A stretch of 64,000 nt of DNA from CAZNOG01 sp964574635 (GCA_964574635.1 CAZNOG010000012.1:1-64000), one strand, 5' to 3'. Positions 41,816 through 51,012 are shown, counted from the stretch's first letter. A program made the numbers and translations. The notes: generated by a model from the sequence alone, not told the origin.

Positions 41816-43810
41816 TCAGTAGGCCAGAAGCTTGTCGACCGTGGCCTGAAGGCGGGACCAAGGCAGAAATTGATCTTCCAACGACGCGGTAAACGGAACG
41901 GCAGTGTCCATGGCCGCACAGCGCAAAACAGGTGCATCGAGGTACTCGAAGCAGTTTTCGTTGATGATGGAAGTGAGTTCACCACCGATTCCACCAAAGA
42001 GGGTGTCCTCGTGCAGCACCAGCGCCCGGCCGGTTTTCTTCACCGATTCGATGACGGTCTCGGTGTCGAGGGGCAACAGGGTACGCAGATCGATTACTTC
42101 GATGGATGCGTCTGCGGCTTCCGCCACTTCGAGCGCTTTGTGAACGCCCATTCCATAAGTGACGATGGTCATGTCTTCCCCTTCCCTCACCACGGCCGCT
42201 TTTCCGAAAGGCACGTTGTAGTACCCCTCGGGAACCATCTGCCGCAAGCTGCGGTACAGGGCTTTGTGCTCGAAGAAAATCACCGGGTTGGGATCTTCGA
42301 AGGCCGTCAGAAGCAGTCCTTTGGCATCGTAGGGAAAAGCCGGATAAACCACTTTCAAGCCCGGAACGTGGGCAAACCACGCTTCGTTGCTTTGGGAGTG
42401 GAAGGGTCCGGCCTGAACTCCGGCCCCCGTGGGCATGCGCACAACGACGTCGGCGTTTTGCCCCCAACGGTAGTGGAGTTTGGCGGCGTTGTTGGTGATT
42501 TGGGTGAACGCTTCCGAAACGAAGTCGGCGAATTGCATTTCGACCATGGCCTTGCGTCCCTTCACCGACAGTCCGATTCCCGCTCCCACGATGGCCGATT
42601 CGCACAAGGGAGTATTCCGCACGCGCTCCTTGCCGAAAGCTTCCACGAAGCCTTCCGTGATCTTGAACACTCCGCCGTATTCCGCGATGTCTTGGCCCAT
42701 CAGCACCAAATTCGGATGCATGATCATGGCTTCGCGCAACCCGTCGGAAATGGCGTCGATCATGCGCAATTCCTTCTCCTCACCGGTCGGTTTTACCTCG
42801 CGGTAGTCGAAAGGTGCGTACACGTCGTTCAACTCGGTTTCGGGGTTGGCCGAGATGGCCGGCTCGTCGAAGGCGATCTTCAGTCCCTCTTCGATCTCTT
42901 CTTTGATCTCTTCGGTAAGTTGGGTCACGTACGCTTGGTCGATGACTTTCTCATCGAGCAAAAACTTCTCGAAATTGGCCACCGGGTCCTTCGCGGCCCA
43001 CTCGTCCATGAGCTCTTGCGGCACGTACTTGGTGCCCGAGGCTTCTTCGTGTCCGCGCATGCGGAAGGTCAGGCATTCCACCAGAATGGGTCGGGGGTTT
43101 TTCCGCACGTCTTCGGCGAGATCGCGGATGGCGGTGTACACCTCAACGATGTTGTTTCCCGCCACTTGCACGGCCTCCATGCCGTAGCCCGGCCCTTTGT
43201 CGACGAAAGATTCGCACTTGAATTGTTCCGACACCGGGGTGGAGAGTCCGTAGCCGTTGTTTTCGATGATGAAGAGCACCGGCAGGTTCCACACCGCGGC
43301 CACGTTCAGGCTTTCGTGGAAGTCGCCTTCACTGGTGCCTCCGTCGCCGGTAAACACCGCAGTGACGGTCCCTTCCTTGTCGAGCACCGACGCCAAGGCG
43401 ATTCCGTCGGCCACTCCCATCTGTGGACCCAAGTGGGAGATCATCCCCACGATGCGGGAATCCTTGTCGCCGAAGTGGAAAGAACGATCCCGCCCTTTGG
43501 TATATCCCCCGGCTTTTCCTTGAAATTGGGAGAACAAACGGTGAAGGGGCAAACCACGCGTGGTGAACACACCCAAGTTGCGGTGCATGGGCAATACGTA
43601 CTCTTCGTCTTTGAGCGCTTTGGTGACGCCGACCGAAATGGCCTCTTGACCGATACCCGAGAACCACTTTGAGATCTTGCCCTGACGGAGCAGGCTCAAC
43701 ATCTTCTCTTCGATGAGCCGCGGCTTGAGCAACGCGGCGTACAGGGATTTCAATTCTTCGTCAGCCAGCCCCTTGCGGGTATAGCCGGTCTGTTTTTCTT
43801 CGGCGGTCAT
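41816..43810 (-). CDS. Fused alpha-beta 2-oxoacid dehydrogenase E1 (branched-chain/pyruvate type)
   Basis: A 664-residue thiamine-diphosphate enzyme with both E1 subunits in one chain. Residues ~1-330 are the alpha part: LRQGKISKWFSGIGQEAISV, VLPMHRNLGVF and the ThDP motif GDGGTSEGDFHESLNVAAVWNLPVLFIIENN (first part GDG, end NN). Residues ~345-660 are the beta part: LMGQDIAEYGGVFKITEGF, NTPLCESAIVGAGIGLSVKG and FFEHKALYRSLRQMVPEG. The best fit is branched-chain 2-oxoacid dehydrogenase E1 as found fused in Bacteroidota, but pyruvate cannot be excluded. No E2/E3 gene is nearby. An upstream in-frame TTG lies in the -7 box, so ATG 43810 is the start. Confidence 0.92.
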   Translation of the reverse strand: MTAEEKQTGYTRKGLADEELKSLYAALLKPRLIEEKMLSLLRQGKISKWFSGIGQEAISVGVTKALKDEEYVLPMHRNLGVFTTRGLPLHRLFSQFQGKAGGYTKGRDRSFHFGDKDSRIVGMISHLGPQMGVADGIALASVLDKEGTVTAVFTGDGGTSEGDFHESLNVAAVWNLPVLFIIENNGYGLSTPVSEQFKCESFVDKGPGYGMEAVQVAGNNIVEVYTAIRDLAEDVRKNPRPILVECLTFRMRGHEEASGTKYVPQELMDEWAAKDPVANFEKFLLDEKVIDQAYVTQLTEEIKEEIEEGLKIAFDEPAISANPETELNDVYAPFDYREVKPTGEEKELRMIDAISDGLREAMIMHPNLVLMGQDIAEYGGVFKITEGFVEAFGKERVRNTPLCESAIVGAGIGLSVKGRKAMVEMQFADFVSEAFTQITNNAAKLHYRWGQNADVVVRMPTGAGVQAGPFHSQSNEAWFAHVPGLKVVYPAFPYDAKGLLLTAFEDPNPVIFFEHKALYRSLRQMVPEGYYNVPFGKAAVVREGEDMTIVTYGMGVHKALEVAEAADASIEVIDLRTLLPLDTETVIESVKKTGRALVLHEDTLFGGIGGELTSIINENCFEYLDAPVLRCAAMDTAVPFTASLEDQFLPWSRLQATVDKLLAY

Positions 43811-43831
43811 CACGATGCAAAAATTTAGGGA

Positions 43832-43839
43832 CAAAAGTA
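43832..43839 (-). promoter_or_regulatory. -7 box for E1 gene
   Basis: Minus strand TACTTTTG, exact consensus, 21 nt before the ATG. Confidence 0.55.
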
Positions 43840-43987
43840 CTAAGGACTTCGGAGATTAGCGACGATTCCAAGCCCTTTGGGGAAGGGAATTGCAAAGCCT
43901 TGATTGATCGGTGAAGACGTAAAAATCAGCGCATAAAACCCCGCGTGCAGCCGGATGGTCCCGAATTTGACCTCGACTTTCCCGCTG

Positions 43988-44956
43988 TTATCGGTTCTGC
44001 GTTCCGAACTTCGAAATGATGCGGTCGGCCAGCTCCAACCCGATGCGTTCCTGCGCCTCAACCGTCGACGCTCCGATGTGGGGACTGAGCGCGATCTTGG
44101 GATGGTGAAGAATGTCTTCCCTGGGCTGGGGTTCGTTTTCGTACACGTCCATTGCGGCGCCCGCCAGGCGACCGTTGTTCAGGGCGTCGAGAAGATCGTC
44201 TTCGCAAATCACCCCACCGCGGGCGGCATCCACCAAAAAAGCGCCGGGTTTCATCATGGCGAATTCCTTTTTGGTCAGAACGGGTTTTCCGTCGGATTGG
44301 GCGGGCACGTGAACGGATACCACGTCGCTGTTGCGCAAAAGCGTTTCCATGTCGACCACGGCGACTTCCACTTCCACGTCGCCGTACCCATCGATGTGGA
44401 AGGACACCCTTGGGTCCGTGGATTCCCGCTCGGGAACCAACACCTTCATACCGCAGCCCAAAGCGTACCCGGCGAGGGCTTTGCCGATGCGGCCAAACCC
44501 GATGATGCCGAGGGTTTTGCCCCTCAACTCCCTGCCTTTGCCGTATTTCTTCTTCAAAGACTTAAACTCCCGATGTCCTTTCTCGGGCATCATTCGGTCG
44601 GCGTCATAGGTAAATCGCGCCAAGGCGAATATCCTGCCCATCACCAGTTCGGCCACGGATTGGGATGAACTGTCGGGGGTGTTGGCGACGATGATGTCGC
44701 GCTCCCGGGCGTACTTCACGTCGATATTGTCCATGCCGACCCCGCCCCTGCCGATGAACTTCAGACCCGGACACGCGTCGATCAAGTCCTTTCTCACGGT
44801 CGTCGCGCTGCGGACCAGCAAGATGGAAACCTCGTTTTGGTTGATGAAGTCGGCGATGTCCTCCTGATTCACGCGGTCGGTCGTCACCTTGAATCCCGCG
44901 CTTTCCAATTTTTCCTTTCCCGACGCCGAAATGCCGTCGTTGGCGAGTATATGCAT
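43988..44956 (-). CDS. serA: D-3-phosphoglycerate dehydrogenase
   Basis: A 322-residue NAD-dependent 2-hydroxyacid dehydrogenase, first step of serine synthesis. It is the short form without ACT domain. KFIGRGGVGMDNIDVKYARE starts the active-site region. LRGKTLGIIGFGRIGKALAGYALG is the NAD-binding loop. The catalytic Arg is in VHVPAQSDGKPVLTKKEF / LVDAARGGVICEDDLLDAL, and the Glu-His pair in YENEPQ and LSPHIGASTVEAQERIG. It lies 51 nt downstream of serC on the same strand, so the first two serine-pathway genes are probably one transcript. Confidence 0.92.
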   Translation of the reverse strand: MHILANDGISASGKEKLESAGFKVTTDRVNQEDIADFINQNEVSILLVRSATTVRKDLIDACPGLKFIGRGGVGMDNIDVKYARERDIIVANTPDSSSQSVAELVMGRIFALARFTYDADRMMPEKGHREFKSLKKKYGKGRELRGKTLGIIGFGRIGKALAGYALGCGMKVLVPERESTDPRVSFHIDGYGDVEVEVAVVDMETLLRNSDVVSVHVPAQSDGKPVLTKKEFAMMKPGAFLVDAARGGVICEDDLLDALNNGRLAGAAMDVYENEPQPREDILHHPKIALSPHIGASTVEAQERIGLELADRIISKFGTQNR

Positions 44957-45007
44957 TGTTCTATGTGCTTCAGATTGTCTTTGAATTCTTTCCGGTCTCC
45001 CTCACGT

Positions 45008-46072
45008 TTATTCGCGGAGCGCTTTCATGGCGCCCACCAGTACCTCCACGCTCTCCAAGGACAGCGCATTGTACATGGAAGCGCGGTAGCCTCCCACGGA
45101 GCGGTGTCCTTTGATGCCGGAGATGCCGGCCTCTTCCGCCAATCGTCCGAAGCGCTGCGCCAAACTCTCGTCTTTCAACCGAAAGGTTGCGTTCATGACG
45201 CTGCGGTCTTCGACGACCACGGTGCCTTCGAAAAGGTCGTTGGCATCCAATTCGGAATACAACAAGTCGGCTTTGGCCCGGTTGCGTTTCTCCATTTCCT
45301 CCACGCCCCCTTGCGCTTCCAACCACTCCAAGTTGAGCATGGACACGTATACCGAAAAGACGGGGGGAGTATTGTACATGGAATCCTTTTCGATGTGCTT
45401 CCTCAAATCGAGCATCGAAGGCAAGTCCCTGCCCGTGCCACCCAGCGCGTCTTTGCGCACGATGTACAGGGTGGCTCCCGCCGGCCCGAGATTCTTCTGT
45501 GCTCCGGCGTAAATCAGATCGTACTTAGACACGTCGACGGGTTTGGAAAATATATCGCTCGACATATCCGCGATCAAGGGAACCGACGTTCGGGGCGGGG
45601 ATTTGAACTGAGTTCCGCGGATGGTGTTGTTGGTCGTAATGTGGAGGTAATCCAAATCGTCCGGAACCTCGAAATCGGTCGGGATGTAGCGGAAGTCGTC
45701 GTCTTCCGACGAAGCCACGACCACGGCTTCACCGACCTTTCGGCCCTCTTCGATGGCTTTCCCGGCCCAAGTACCCGTGTGGATATACCCGCCTTTCCCG
45801 TTGATTTTCATGAAATTCAGCGCCGCGATATGAAAACCGAGGCTGGCGCCCCCTTGCAGAAAGAGCACCTCGTGTGAAGCCGGGACATCGAGCAAACGAC
45901 GCACAAGAGACCGGGCGTTTTCCATGACTTCGACGAAATCGGTGCTACGGTGGGAAATTTCCAAAATTGAAAGCCCCTTGCCCTTGAAGTCGCGCACGGC
46001 TTCGGCCGCTTTTTCGAATACCGATTGCGGCAAAATGCAGGGCCCGGCGCTGAAATTGTGTTTGTGTGTCAT
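45008..46072 (-). CDS. serC: Phosphoserine aminotransferase
   Basis: A 354-residue class V PLP aminotransferase that converts 3-phosphohydroxypyruvate and glutamate to phosphoserine. The start MTHKHNFSAGPCILPQSVFE is the family's N-terminal signature. EISHRSTDFVEVMENARSLV and FLQGGASLGFHIAALNF follow. The PLP lysine is in DLIYAGAQKNLGPAGATLYI, and the C-terminus has GHRSVGGYRASMYNALSLE. ATG at 46081 would add MIA. The long upstream frame is not coding. It is followed by serA. A minus-strand CACCTTTG at 46145-46152 may be an off-consensus -7 box. Confidence 0.95.
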   Translation of the reverse strand: MTHKHNFSAGPCILPQSVFEKAAEAVRDFKGKGLSILEISHRSTDFVEVMENARSLVRRLLDVPASHEVLFLQGGASLGFHIAALNFMKINGKGGYIHTGTWAGKAIEEGRKVGEAVVVASSEDDDFRYIPTDFEVPDDLDYLHITTNNTIRGTQFKSPPRTSVPLIADMSSDIFSKPVDVSKYDLIYAGAQKNLGPAGATLYIVRKDALGGTGRDLPSMLDLRKHIEKDSMYNTPPVFSVYVSMLNLEWLEAQGGVEEMEKRNRAKADLLYSELDANDLFEGTVVVEDRSVMNATFRLKDESLAQRFGRLAEEAGISGIKGHRSVGGYRASMYNALSLESVEVLVGAMKALRE

Positions 46073-46376
46073 GGCGATCATCTGATTTCCGGCGCGAAGG
46101 ATCTCGTCATCCGGCGTCTTGGTTACCCTCCGTGGTCGGAGGCGACAAAGGTGCGAAATATCCGACGAATCGCTTGGAAGGGCGGTGGGGATTTTCAAGG
46201 GCAAAGCGAGGCGGGCGGAGAAGGAAAGCGCCGTATTTTTTGTTCTTGTAGGTGGGAGGGCTGCCCGGTCATCGTTCTCGCGAGACGGAGCGGCAACCAT
46301 CAGAGGAAAATCTTCGGGAAAGAGCCACACCCACAAAAACCCACCACACCACTCGTCACCACCCGGACGTCGACCG
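46073..46376. other. Intergenic region upstream of serC
   Basis: 304 nt without a gene. It holds a possible serC promoter, a degenerate plus-strand version of the GT-rich element (TTTTTTGTTCTTGTAGGTGG at 46237-46256) and the exact copy H in the opposite orientation at 46324-46350, so the two face each other. Confidence 0.4.
46324..46350 (-). repeat. GT-rich interspersed element, copy H
   Basis: Exact core at 46328-46342. It reads in the sense direction of the upstream gene, about 26 nt after its stop codon. Confidence 0.82.
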
Positions 46377-47294
46377 TCAACGGCCGATCAAGGGGTTGAT
46401 GGTATCGCGCTTGCGGGTAAAATCGGGCCGATCGGGGAAGTTGAAGCGGGCGTCGTTTTCGCGGTTTCGCGGTCGGGCCATTTCCATGTTTTCGTGCAGT
46501 ACCCACTTGCCTTTGTGCATGGTGTATCCCGAATATCCGGTTCCGGGCCCGTAAAAGGCGTAGTTGTTTTCGGCGCCGCGTACACGGGGCTCCAGCCTGT
46601 CGAAGACGATGGCTTTTTCGGTGTCGACCCAGCGGAGGTTCATCACCGCGTCGGCGGAGTACTCGAAGATGCGCCGATTCACGTATACGTCGTCACCCAC
46701 GGCAAATACGGGGTGGCCGAAATGGAAGTCTTGCTTGCCGTCGAAGACCAACACGTCCAGCACTTTCTTGGTGGAAATCCCATCGTTTCCGTCCCAACCG
46801 ACCAAGGTGTACAGGGTGCGCCCCTCGGAGCGGATGGGATGAATCTCGTAATACAGGGCACCGTACCAGTCGTCGGATTCGAAGACGGCGCGTTCATCGC
46901 CGTGGGTCAACTCCCGGCGGTCGTGCGCTTCGAGCAATTTCTTCGAGCCTTCGGGCCACAGGAAGAGGCGGTACTCGGAAGTGCCGTCGGCCAAGAGGAC
47001 ATTCCAGTTGAAAATGCGGAAAGCCTTGTCGGGCGACAACTGGGAATTGACCTTGAACGCCCGGACAAAGGGGTGTTCGTATGCGTCGGGGTGCTTGGCG
47101 ATGCTGCGGACCACTTCCGCGAGCTCGTCCGAAGCGGCTCTTTTGTCGGCGTCGGTATCGCCCCCTCCGATCCTTTCCTGAAGTTCGACCATGCGCTCTT
47201 CCAAGCGGTCGATCTTGGCGTCTTGGGCCGGAGCCTTGGCGGCAAACATGAGAAAAACGGCCAAGAGGCCTATAAAACGCACCGTGGTTTCCAT
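46377..47294 (-). CDS. Conserved secreted protein of unknown function
   Basis: A 305-residue exported protein (signal METTVRFIGLLAVFLMFAAK). Residues ~28-60 may form a short coiled coil (IDRLEERMVELQERIGGGD). The mature domain is rich in aromatic beta-strand residues: FRIFNWNVLLADGTSEYRLF, YGALYYEIHPI, YTLVGWDGNDGISTKKVLDV and FGHPVFAVGDDVYVNRRIF. I recall similar Bacteroidota proteins without a named family; no catalytic motif is visible. It lies 54 nt downstream of the ferredoxin gene on the same strand and may be co-transcribed with it. Element copy H follows. Confidence 0.7.
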   Translation of the reverse strand: METTVRFIGLLAVFLMFAAKAPAQDAKIDRLEERMVELQERIGGGDTDADKRAASDELAEVVRSIAKHPDAYEHPFVRAFKVNSQLSPDKAFRIFNWNVLLADGTSEYRLFLWPEGSKKLLEAHDRRELTHGDERAVFESDDWYGALYYEIHPIRSEGRTLYTLVGWDGNDGISTKKVLDVLVFDGKQDFHFGHPVFAVGDDVYVNRRIFEYSADAVMNLRWVDTEKAIVFDRLEPRVRGAENNYAFYGPGTGYSGYTMHKGKWVLHENMEMARPRNRENDARFNFPDRPDFTRKRDTINPLIGR

Positions 47295-47348
47295 CGTCAG
47301 AAAAAACGCGGGCGCCCCGTCTCTATTGTATGGCCGCGCCTCAAAGAA

Positions 47349-47699
47349 TCAGTCCTTGTGCATGAATTCCTTCTTGACCAGAAGTTCTTCCTTGGTTTCC
47401 CTGTAGTCGGGGTCGTCGACGCAACAATCCACCGGGCAGACGGCTGCGCACTGCGGCTCGTCGTGGAATCCTTCGCATTCGGTACATTTGTCGGTCACGA
47501 TAAAGTAGATGTCCATGTCGACGGGCTCCTGCTCTTCATCTGCGTCGTACGTGTTGCCCATGGGGGTCGTGATGGTTCCGGACAGATCGGTTCCGTCGCT
47601 CATTCTCCACTCCACACCACCTTCGTAGATCGCATTGTTCGGGCACTCGGGCTCGCACGCTCCACAATTGATGCATTCGTCCGTAATCATTATCGCCAT
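47349..47699 (-). CDS. 4Fe-4S dicluster ferredoxin
   Basis: A 116-residue ferredoxin with two cluster motifs: [20 protein letters not shown] at the N-terminus, and CTEC followed ~10 residues later by [10 protein letters not shown]. The two halves are separated by a ~40-residue insert. It carries electrons at low potential in the cytoplasm. It diverges from the acyl-CoA reductase gene, with which it commonly travels in Flavobacteriia. The promoter is the minus half of a back-to-back pair of -7 boxes. Confidence 0.93.
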   Translation of the reverse strand: MAIMITDECINCGACEPECPNNAIYEGGVEWRMSDGTDLSGTITTPMGNTYDADEEQEPVDMDIYFIVTDKCTECEGFHDEPQCAAVCPVDCCVDDPDYRETKEELLVKKEFMHKD

Positions 47700-47725
47700 G
47701 ATGAAGCCAATTTTGGTTGGATAAA

Positions 47726-47741
47726 TACTTTTGCAAATATA
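47726..47741. promoter_or_regulatory. Abutting divergent -7 boxes (ferredoxin and acyl-CoA reductase)
   Basis: TACTTTTG (plus, 47726-47733) is directly followed by CAAATATA (47734-47741), which is TATATTTG on the minus strand. The two promoters share one 16-nt near-palindrome, so polymerase binding one way should exclude the other. Confidence 0.6.
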
Positions 47742-47761
47742 CTGTCCTTTTCGACGATGGC

Positions 47762-48838
47762 ATGAAAATTAAACAAACCATGAAAGCAAAGACACCCCCT
47801 GTACGAAGCAAGGAGATTTCGGTTATACGCCGCGTGTTGAACGATTGGGTTACCGCGCTGTCGTCGGAACCGGAAAACCCTACGGGGGATGAGGAAATCT
47901 TTCTCAAAGCCACGCGCCAAGCCACCACCCTGAACCCCTGGTTCACCCGCGAAAACATCGTCCTCGCCTTGGAAGGTTTGGCGCACATGCTGCGGGAAGA
48001 CGCCGTGGAAAAATGGCTCGGTGATTACGACTTGCCCGAGGAAAAAGCGGCGAATCCCAAGCGCGTGGCGCTGGTGGCCGCCGGCAACGTGCCCATGGTG
48101 GGCTTTCACGATATCCTCACCGCGTTGGTGGCCGGTCACTCGCCGGTGGTGAAGCTCTCGGGACAGGATTCGGTTCTTCTCCCCACCTTGTTCGAAGCCG
48201 TCGCGGAGCGGTATTCGTCGGAATTGTTTCCGGTGACTTTCGTGGAGGAAAACCTGCGGGATTTCGACGCGGTGATCGCCACCGGCTCGAACAACACGGC
48301 GCGTTACTTCCGGTCCTATTTCGGCAAGTACCCCCACATCATCCGCAAGAACCGAAGTTCGGTGGCCATTCTCGACGGCGACACGAGCCCGGAGGAATTG
48401 CACGACTTGGGCCGTGATTTCTTCACCTATTTCGGATTGGGTTGCCGGAACGTCTCAAAGATTTACATCCCCGAAGATTTTGACCTCGACAGGGTGTTCG
48501 AAGCCATTTATCCCTACAACGAGATCATCAACCACCACAAATACGCCAACAATTACGATTACTACAAGGCCACTTGGCTGCTCAACGAAGAAAAGCTTCT
48601 CGACAACGGTTTCGTACTTTTCCGAGAGTCCACCGCCCTGGGAAGTCCGGTCGGTTCGGTGCACTACGAGCGTTATCCCGACGCCTCTTCCCTCGAGGCG
48701 CATTTGAATGAGCACGCCGAAATGATACAGTGCATCGTTTCGCGCAACCACTTGCCTTTCGGAAAGTCGCAACAACCCGAATTGTGGGAGTATGCCGACG
48801 GGGTCGACACCTTGTCCTTCTTGCTCGATTTGAATTAA
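47762..48838 (+). CDS. Acyl-CoA reductase (LuxC-like)
   Basis: A 358-residue member of the LuxC/acyl-CoA reductase family, an aldehyde-dehydrogenase-like fold. [20 protein letters not shown] and [19 protein letters not shown] form the nucleotide site. The likely catalytic cysteine is in [20 protein letters not shown]. Later motifs are [15 protein letters not shown] and [20 protein letters not shown]. It reduces acyl-CoA to aldehyde in related bacteria; its physiological substrate in Flavobacteriia is not clear to me. Starts upstream of 47762 are excluded by the -7 box. ATG at 47780 (MKAKTPP) is an alternative. Confidence 0.88.
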   Translation: MKIKQTMKAKTPPVRSKEISVIRRVLNDWVTALSSEPENPTGDEEIFLKATRQATTLNPWFTRENIVLALEGLAHMLREDAVEKWLGDYDLPEEKAANPKRVALVAAGNVPMVGFHDILTALVAGHSPVVKLSGQDSVLLPTLFEAVAERYSSELFPVTFVEENLRDFDAVIATGSNNTARYFRSYFGKYPHIIRKNRSSVAILDGDTSPEELHDLGRDFFTYFGLGCRNVSKIYIPEDFDLDRVFEAIYPYNEIINHHKYANNYDYYKATWLLNEEKLLDNGFVLFRESTALGSPVGSVHYERYPDASSLEAHLNEHAEMIQCIVSRNHLPFGKSQQPELWEYADGVDTLSFLLDLN

Positions 48839-48856
48839 ACCGCCTTATCCGGCCAC

Positions 48857-50350
48857 TTACTCGGGCCGAAATTCCATACTTCCCAGCGAAGGCGGAGAGG
48901 CGTAGGGATATCCGGTGATGTCGGTGGTCACGCCCGGAATGGCCACGCCCTTGCCCCTGGCGTACGCGTTTTCCACCAAGCGGAAGTCACCGCCGATGAA
49001 ATTTTGGAATCCGGGGTTGAATCCCACGTGGATACCGCTCTGGAAGTACGACTGGTTCAGGTCTTCGAAATCCTCCGCTTCCATCTTCAGCAGCGTATTG
49101 CTGATGGCGAGGTTGATGTTCACGCCTTCGGTTTCAAAGTCGAGATCGAATTCGTTGAGCCCGTTGCCGTGGATGATGCAATTCTGAAATCGGCTCGCCA
49201 CGATGTCGCCCACTCCCACCGTGGTTTCGTCGACCTGTGCCAAGTTGGTGAGATACACCGCCGGCGTTTGCCTCGCGGTGATCGTCCAGTTGTTGGCGAA
49301 GGTGGCGTGCTGGAATACGTATTCGCCCGCACCGATACCCGCGAGAAGGTGTTCGCCGCTGTTGCTCAACATCACGTTCCGCGCGTGGATGCGGTAGTTT
49401 CGGCTGTAAATCCCCGTCACCGAGTGGTTTCGCAAAACCACGTTTCGGAGGATGAGTCGGTTGTTTACCAATGAATTGGTGGCTTCACCGAAAGGCAGGG
49501 GCTCGACCTGCAAGCCGATAAACGCGTTCTTGATCAGCGTGTTGTAAAAATAATTGTCCGTTGAACCTTCGTTGATCCAGATCCTGTCCCACTGTCCCGG
49601 TTCCTCGGCGTAGACCCGCTCCAAGCGGTCGCCTTGGAAAATCACCAAATCGCCCCCCTCTTCGCCGACTTGGATGGAAGCGTTTTGGTACACCCACAGG
49701 CCCGCCCCTTGGTGAAAGTAGATGCGCGCCCCCGGTTCGATGATGAGTTTTTGGCCCTCGTCCACCACGGCATATCCATATACGACGATGGGCTTATCGG
49801 CCGTCCAGGTGATCACCGAGGCGGTGGAATCGATCAAAGTGTAGGCGGGCAGTCCGTTGGTGGGAAACACCGTGGGGGTATAAAACACGGCATCCAAGCC
49901 GTAGGCGAGCAGGTGCACCAGTTGGGTGCGGCCGTTGGTTTCAAATTCGATGACCCCCGTTTCGAGGGCGTTGCAGACCAACGACGTGTCGATGGTCACC
50001 TCCACGAAAATGAACAGGCTGTCTTTGCCCCCGATTTCCACGTCGGTGAAGTTCGACCCCGGCACGCCGTCGACGTTGATGCGGTAGGGATCGTACGTAT
50101 TGCAGGAATCGACTACCGAAATGCGGGAGATCCTCACGCGTTCGTTGCTTCTGTTGTACACTTTCAGCGAGAGGGTGGCCGACCCCACGCTTTGGAAAAT
50201 GGTGTCGAAGGTCACCGTATCGGTGGAAAACGCCAGTTGGAAGTCGGGCGATTCGTTGAACTCTTCTTTTCGGCAGCCCGAAAGAACCACCAGCCCCACC
50301 ACGGCAAAGAGGCAGGCCCGATACAAGTAGTGCAGAACGATTCGCGTCAT
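48857..50350 (-). CDS. Surface lipoprotein with parallel beta-helix-like repeats
   Basis: A 497-residue lipoprotein. The signal ends VVGLVVLSGCRKEEF, a good lipobox with Cys at ~residue 26. Residues ~35-130 are Ig-like beta strands (ATLSLKVYNRSNERVRISRI). The rest resembles a right-handed beta-helix: YAVVDEGQKLIIEPGARIYF, ASIQVGEEGGDLVIFQG, NNRLILRNVVLRNHSVTGIY and NVMLSNSGEHLLAGIGAGEY. Such proteins bind or cleave surface polysaccharide, but no catalytic residues can be named. The start at MTRIVLHYLYRA fits the signal; longer starts run into the divergent rpmE2 promoter. Confidence 0.82.
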   Translation of the reverse strand: MTRIVLHYLYRACLFAVVGLVVLSGCRKEEFNESPDFQLAFSTDTVTFDTIFQSVGSATLSLKVYNRSNERVRISRISVVDSCNTYDPYRINVDGVPGSNFTDVEIGGKDSLFIFVEVTIDTSLVCNALETGVIEFETNGRTQLVHLLAYGLDAVFYTPTVFPTNGLPAYTLIDSTASVITWTADKPIVVYGYAVVDEGQKLIIEPGARIYFHQGAGLWVYQNASIQVGEEGGDLVIFQGDRLERVYAEEPGQWDRIWINEGSTDNYFYNTLIKNAFIGLQVEPLPFGEATNSLVNNRLILRNVVLRNHSVTGIYSRNYRIHARNVMLSNSGEHLLAGIGAGEYVFQHATFANNWTITARQTPAVYLTNLAQVDETTVGVGDIVASRFQNCIIHGNGLNEFDLDFETEGVNINLAISNTLLKMEAEDFEDLNQSYFQSGIHVGFNPGFQNFIGGDFRLVENAYARGKGVAIPGVTTDITGYPYASPPSLGSMEFRPE

Positions 50351-50422
50351 GAGGTCAAAACAGAATTGAGGCACAAATATTACAATTTCAGCCGAGGTAT
50401 TTTTTGAAAACAAACATTTGTT

Positions 50423-50430
50423 TACCTTTG
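50423..50430 (+). promoter_or_regulatory. -7 box for rpmE2
   Basis: TACCTTTG with a TTTTG -33-like element at 50402-50406; leader about 20 nt. Confidence 0.6.
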
Positions 50431-50452
50431 CACCCCAATTAATGAATGCGTC

Positions 50453-50737
50453 ATGAAGAAAGACATCCACCCCGAAGAGTACCGATTCGTCGTTTTCAAG
50501 GACATGTCGAACGATTATGCCTTTTTGAGCCGATCCACCGCACCGTCCAACGAGACGATCACTTGGGAAGATGGCAATGAATATCCGTTGGTGAAGTTGG
50601 AAATTTCCAGCGCTTCCCACCCTTTTTACACGGGCAAGATGCAATTTGTTGACACGGCCGGCCGCGTGGATAAATTCCGCAAGCGCTACGCCAAGTTCGA
50701 TAAGAAAAAGACTGCCGGCAAGGAAGACGAAGCCTGA
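50453..50737 (+). CDS. rpmE2: 50S ribosomal protein L31, type B
   Basis: A 94-residue L31 of the zinc-free (C-minus) class: no CxxC pairs. Landmarks are [60 protein letters not shown] and RKRYAKF. L31 bridges the two ribosomal subunits. Zinc-free paralogues usually replace the zinc form when zinc is scarce, but in many Bacteroidota type B is the only copy, so a zinc link is not implied here. A strong terminator follows. Confidence 0.96.
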   Translation: MKKDIHPEEYRFVVFKDMSNDYAFLSRSTAPSNETITWEDGNEYPLVKLEISSASHPFYTGKMQFVDTAGRVDKFRKRYAKFDKKKTAGKEDEA

Positions 50738-50767
50738 TCACGGGCTATCTCCTCCTCCGCACAACAC

Positions 50768-50798
50768 ATGCCTTTCCGTACGGGAAGGCATTTTTTTT
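50768..50798 (+). terminator. rpmE2 terminator
   Basis: Stem ATGCCTTTCCG / CGGGAAGGCAT (50768-50791) followed by eight T. Confidence 0.88.
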
Positions 50799-50818
50799 GT
50801 CTTTGTGGGTGGGTCGGC
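50799..50818 (+). repeat. GT-rich interspersed element, variant copy I
   Basis: CTTTGTGGGTGGGT (50801-50814) directly continues the T-run of the rpmE2 terminator. It differs from the core in its 5' half, and its 3' half is intact. It is oriented like the after-stop copies. Confidence 0.6.
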
Positions 50819-50913
50819 GACCGGAGCATTTCCGGCACGAAAGGAATCGGACTTTCCCGGGACGATCCGTCAAAAGGCGTACACACGTGCACTACGGACC
50901 TCCACGTGATCCG

Positions 50914-50945
50914 AGCCACACCCACAAAAACCCAAAACCCCGTGC
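50914..50945 (-). repeat. GT-rich interspersed element, copy J
   Basis: Exact core at 50919-50933. The minus strand has GGGG-T4-GGG-TTTTTGT-GGG. It faces copy I about 100 nt away, as an inverted pair. Confidence 0.85.
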
Positions 50946-51012
50946 ACGCCTCCGCCAACACGGCGCGGAGCACTTGACGCAAAAACCGAAGCGGCTGTCC
51001 GGGCGGGCTGTT

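Noticed and set aside
41870..43672. 600-residue plus-strand frame opposite the E1 gene
   Set aside because: Shadow frame with no start signal or recognisable domain, while the opposite strand has clear ThDP motifs.
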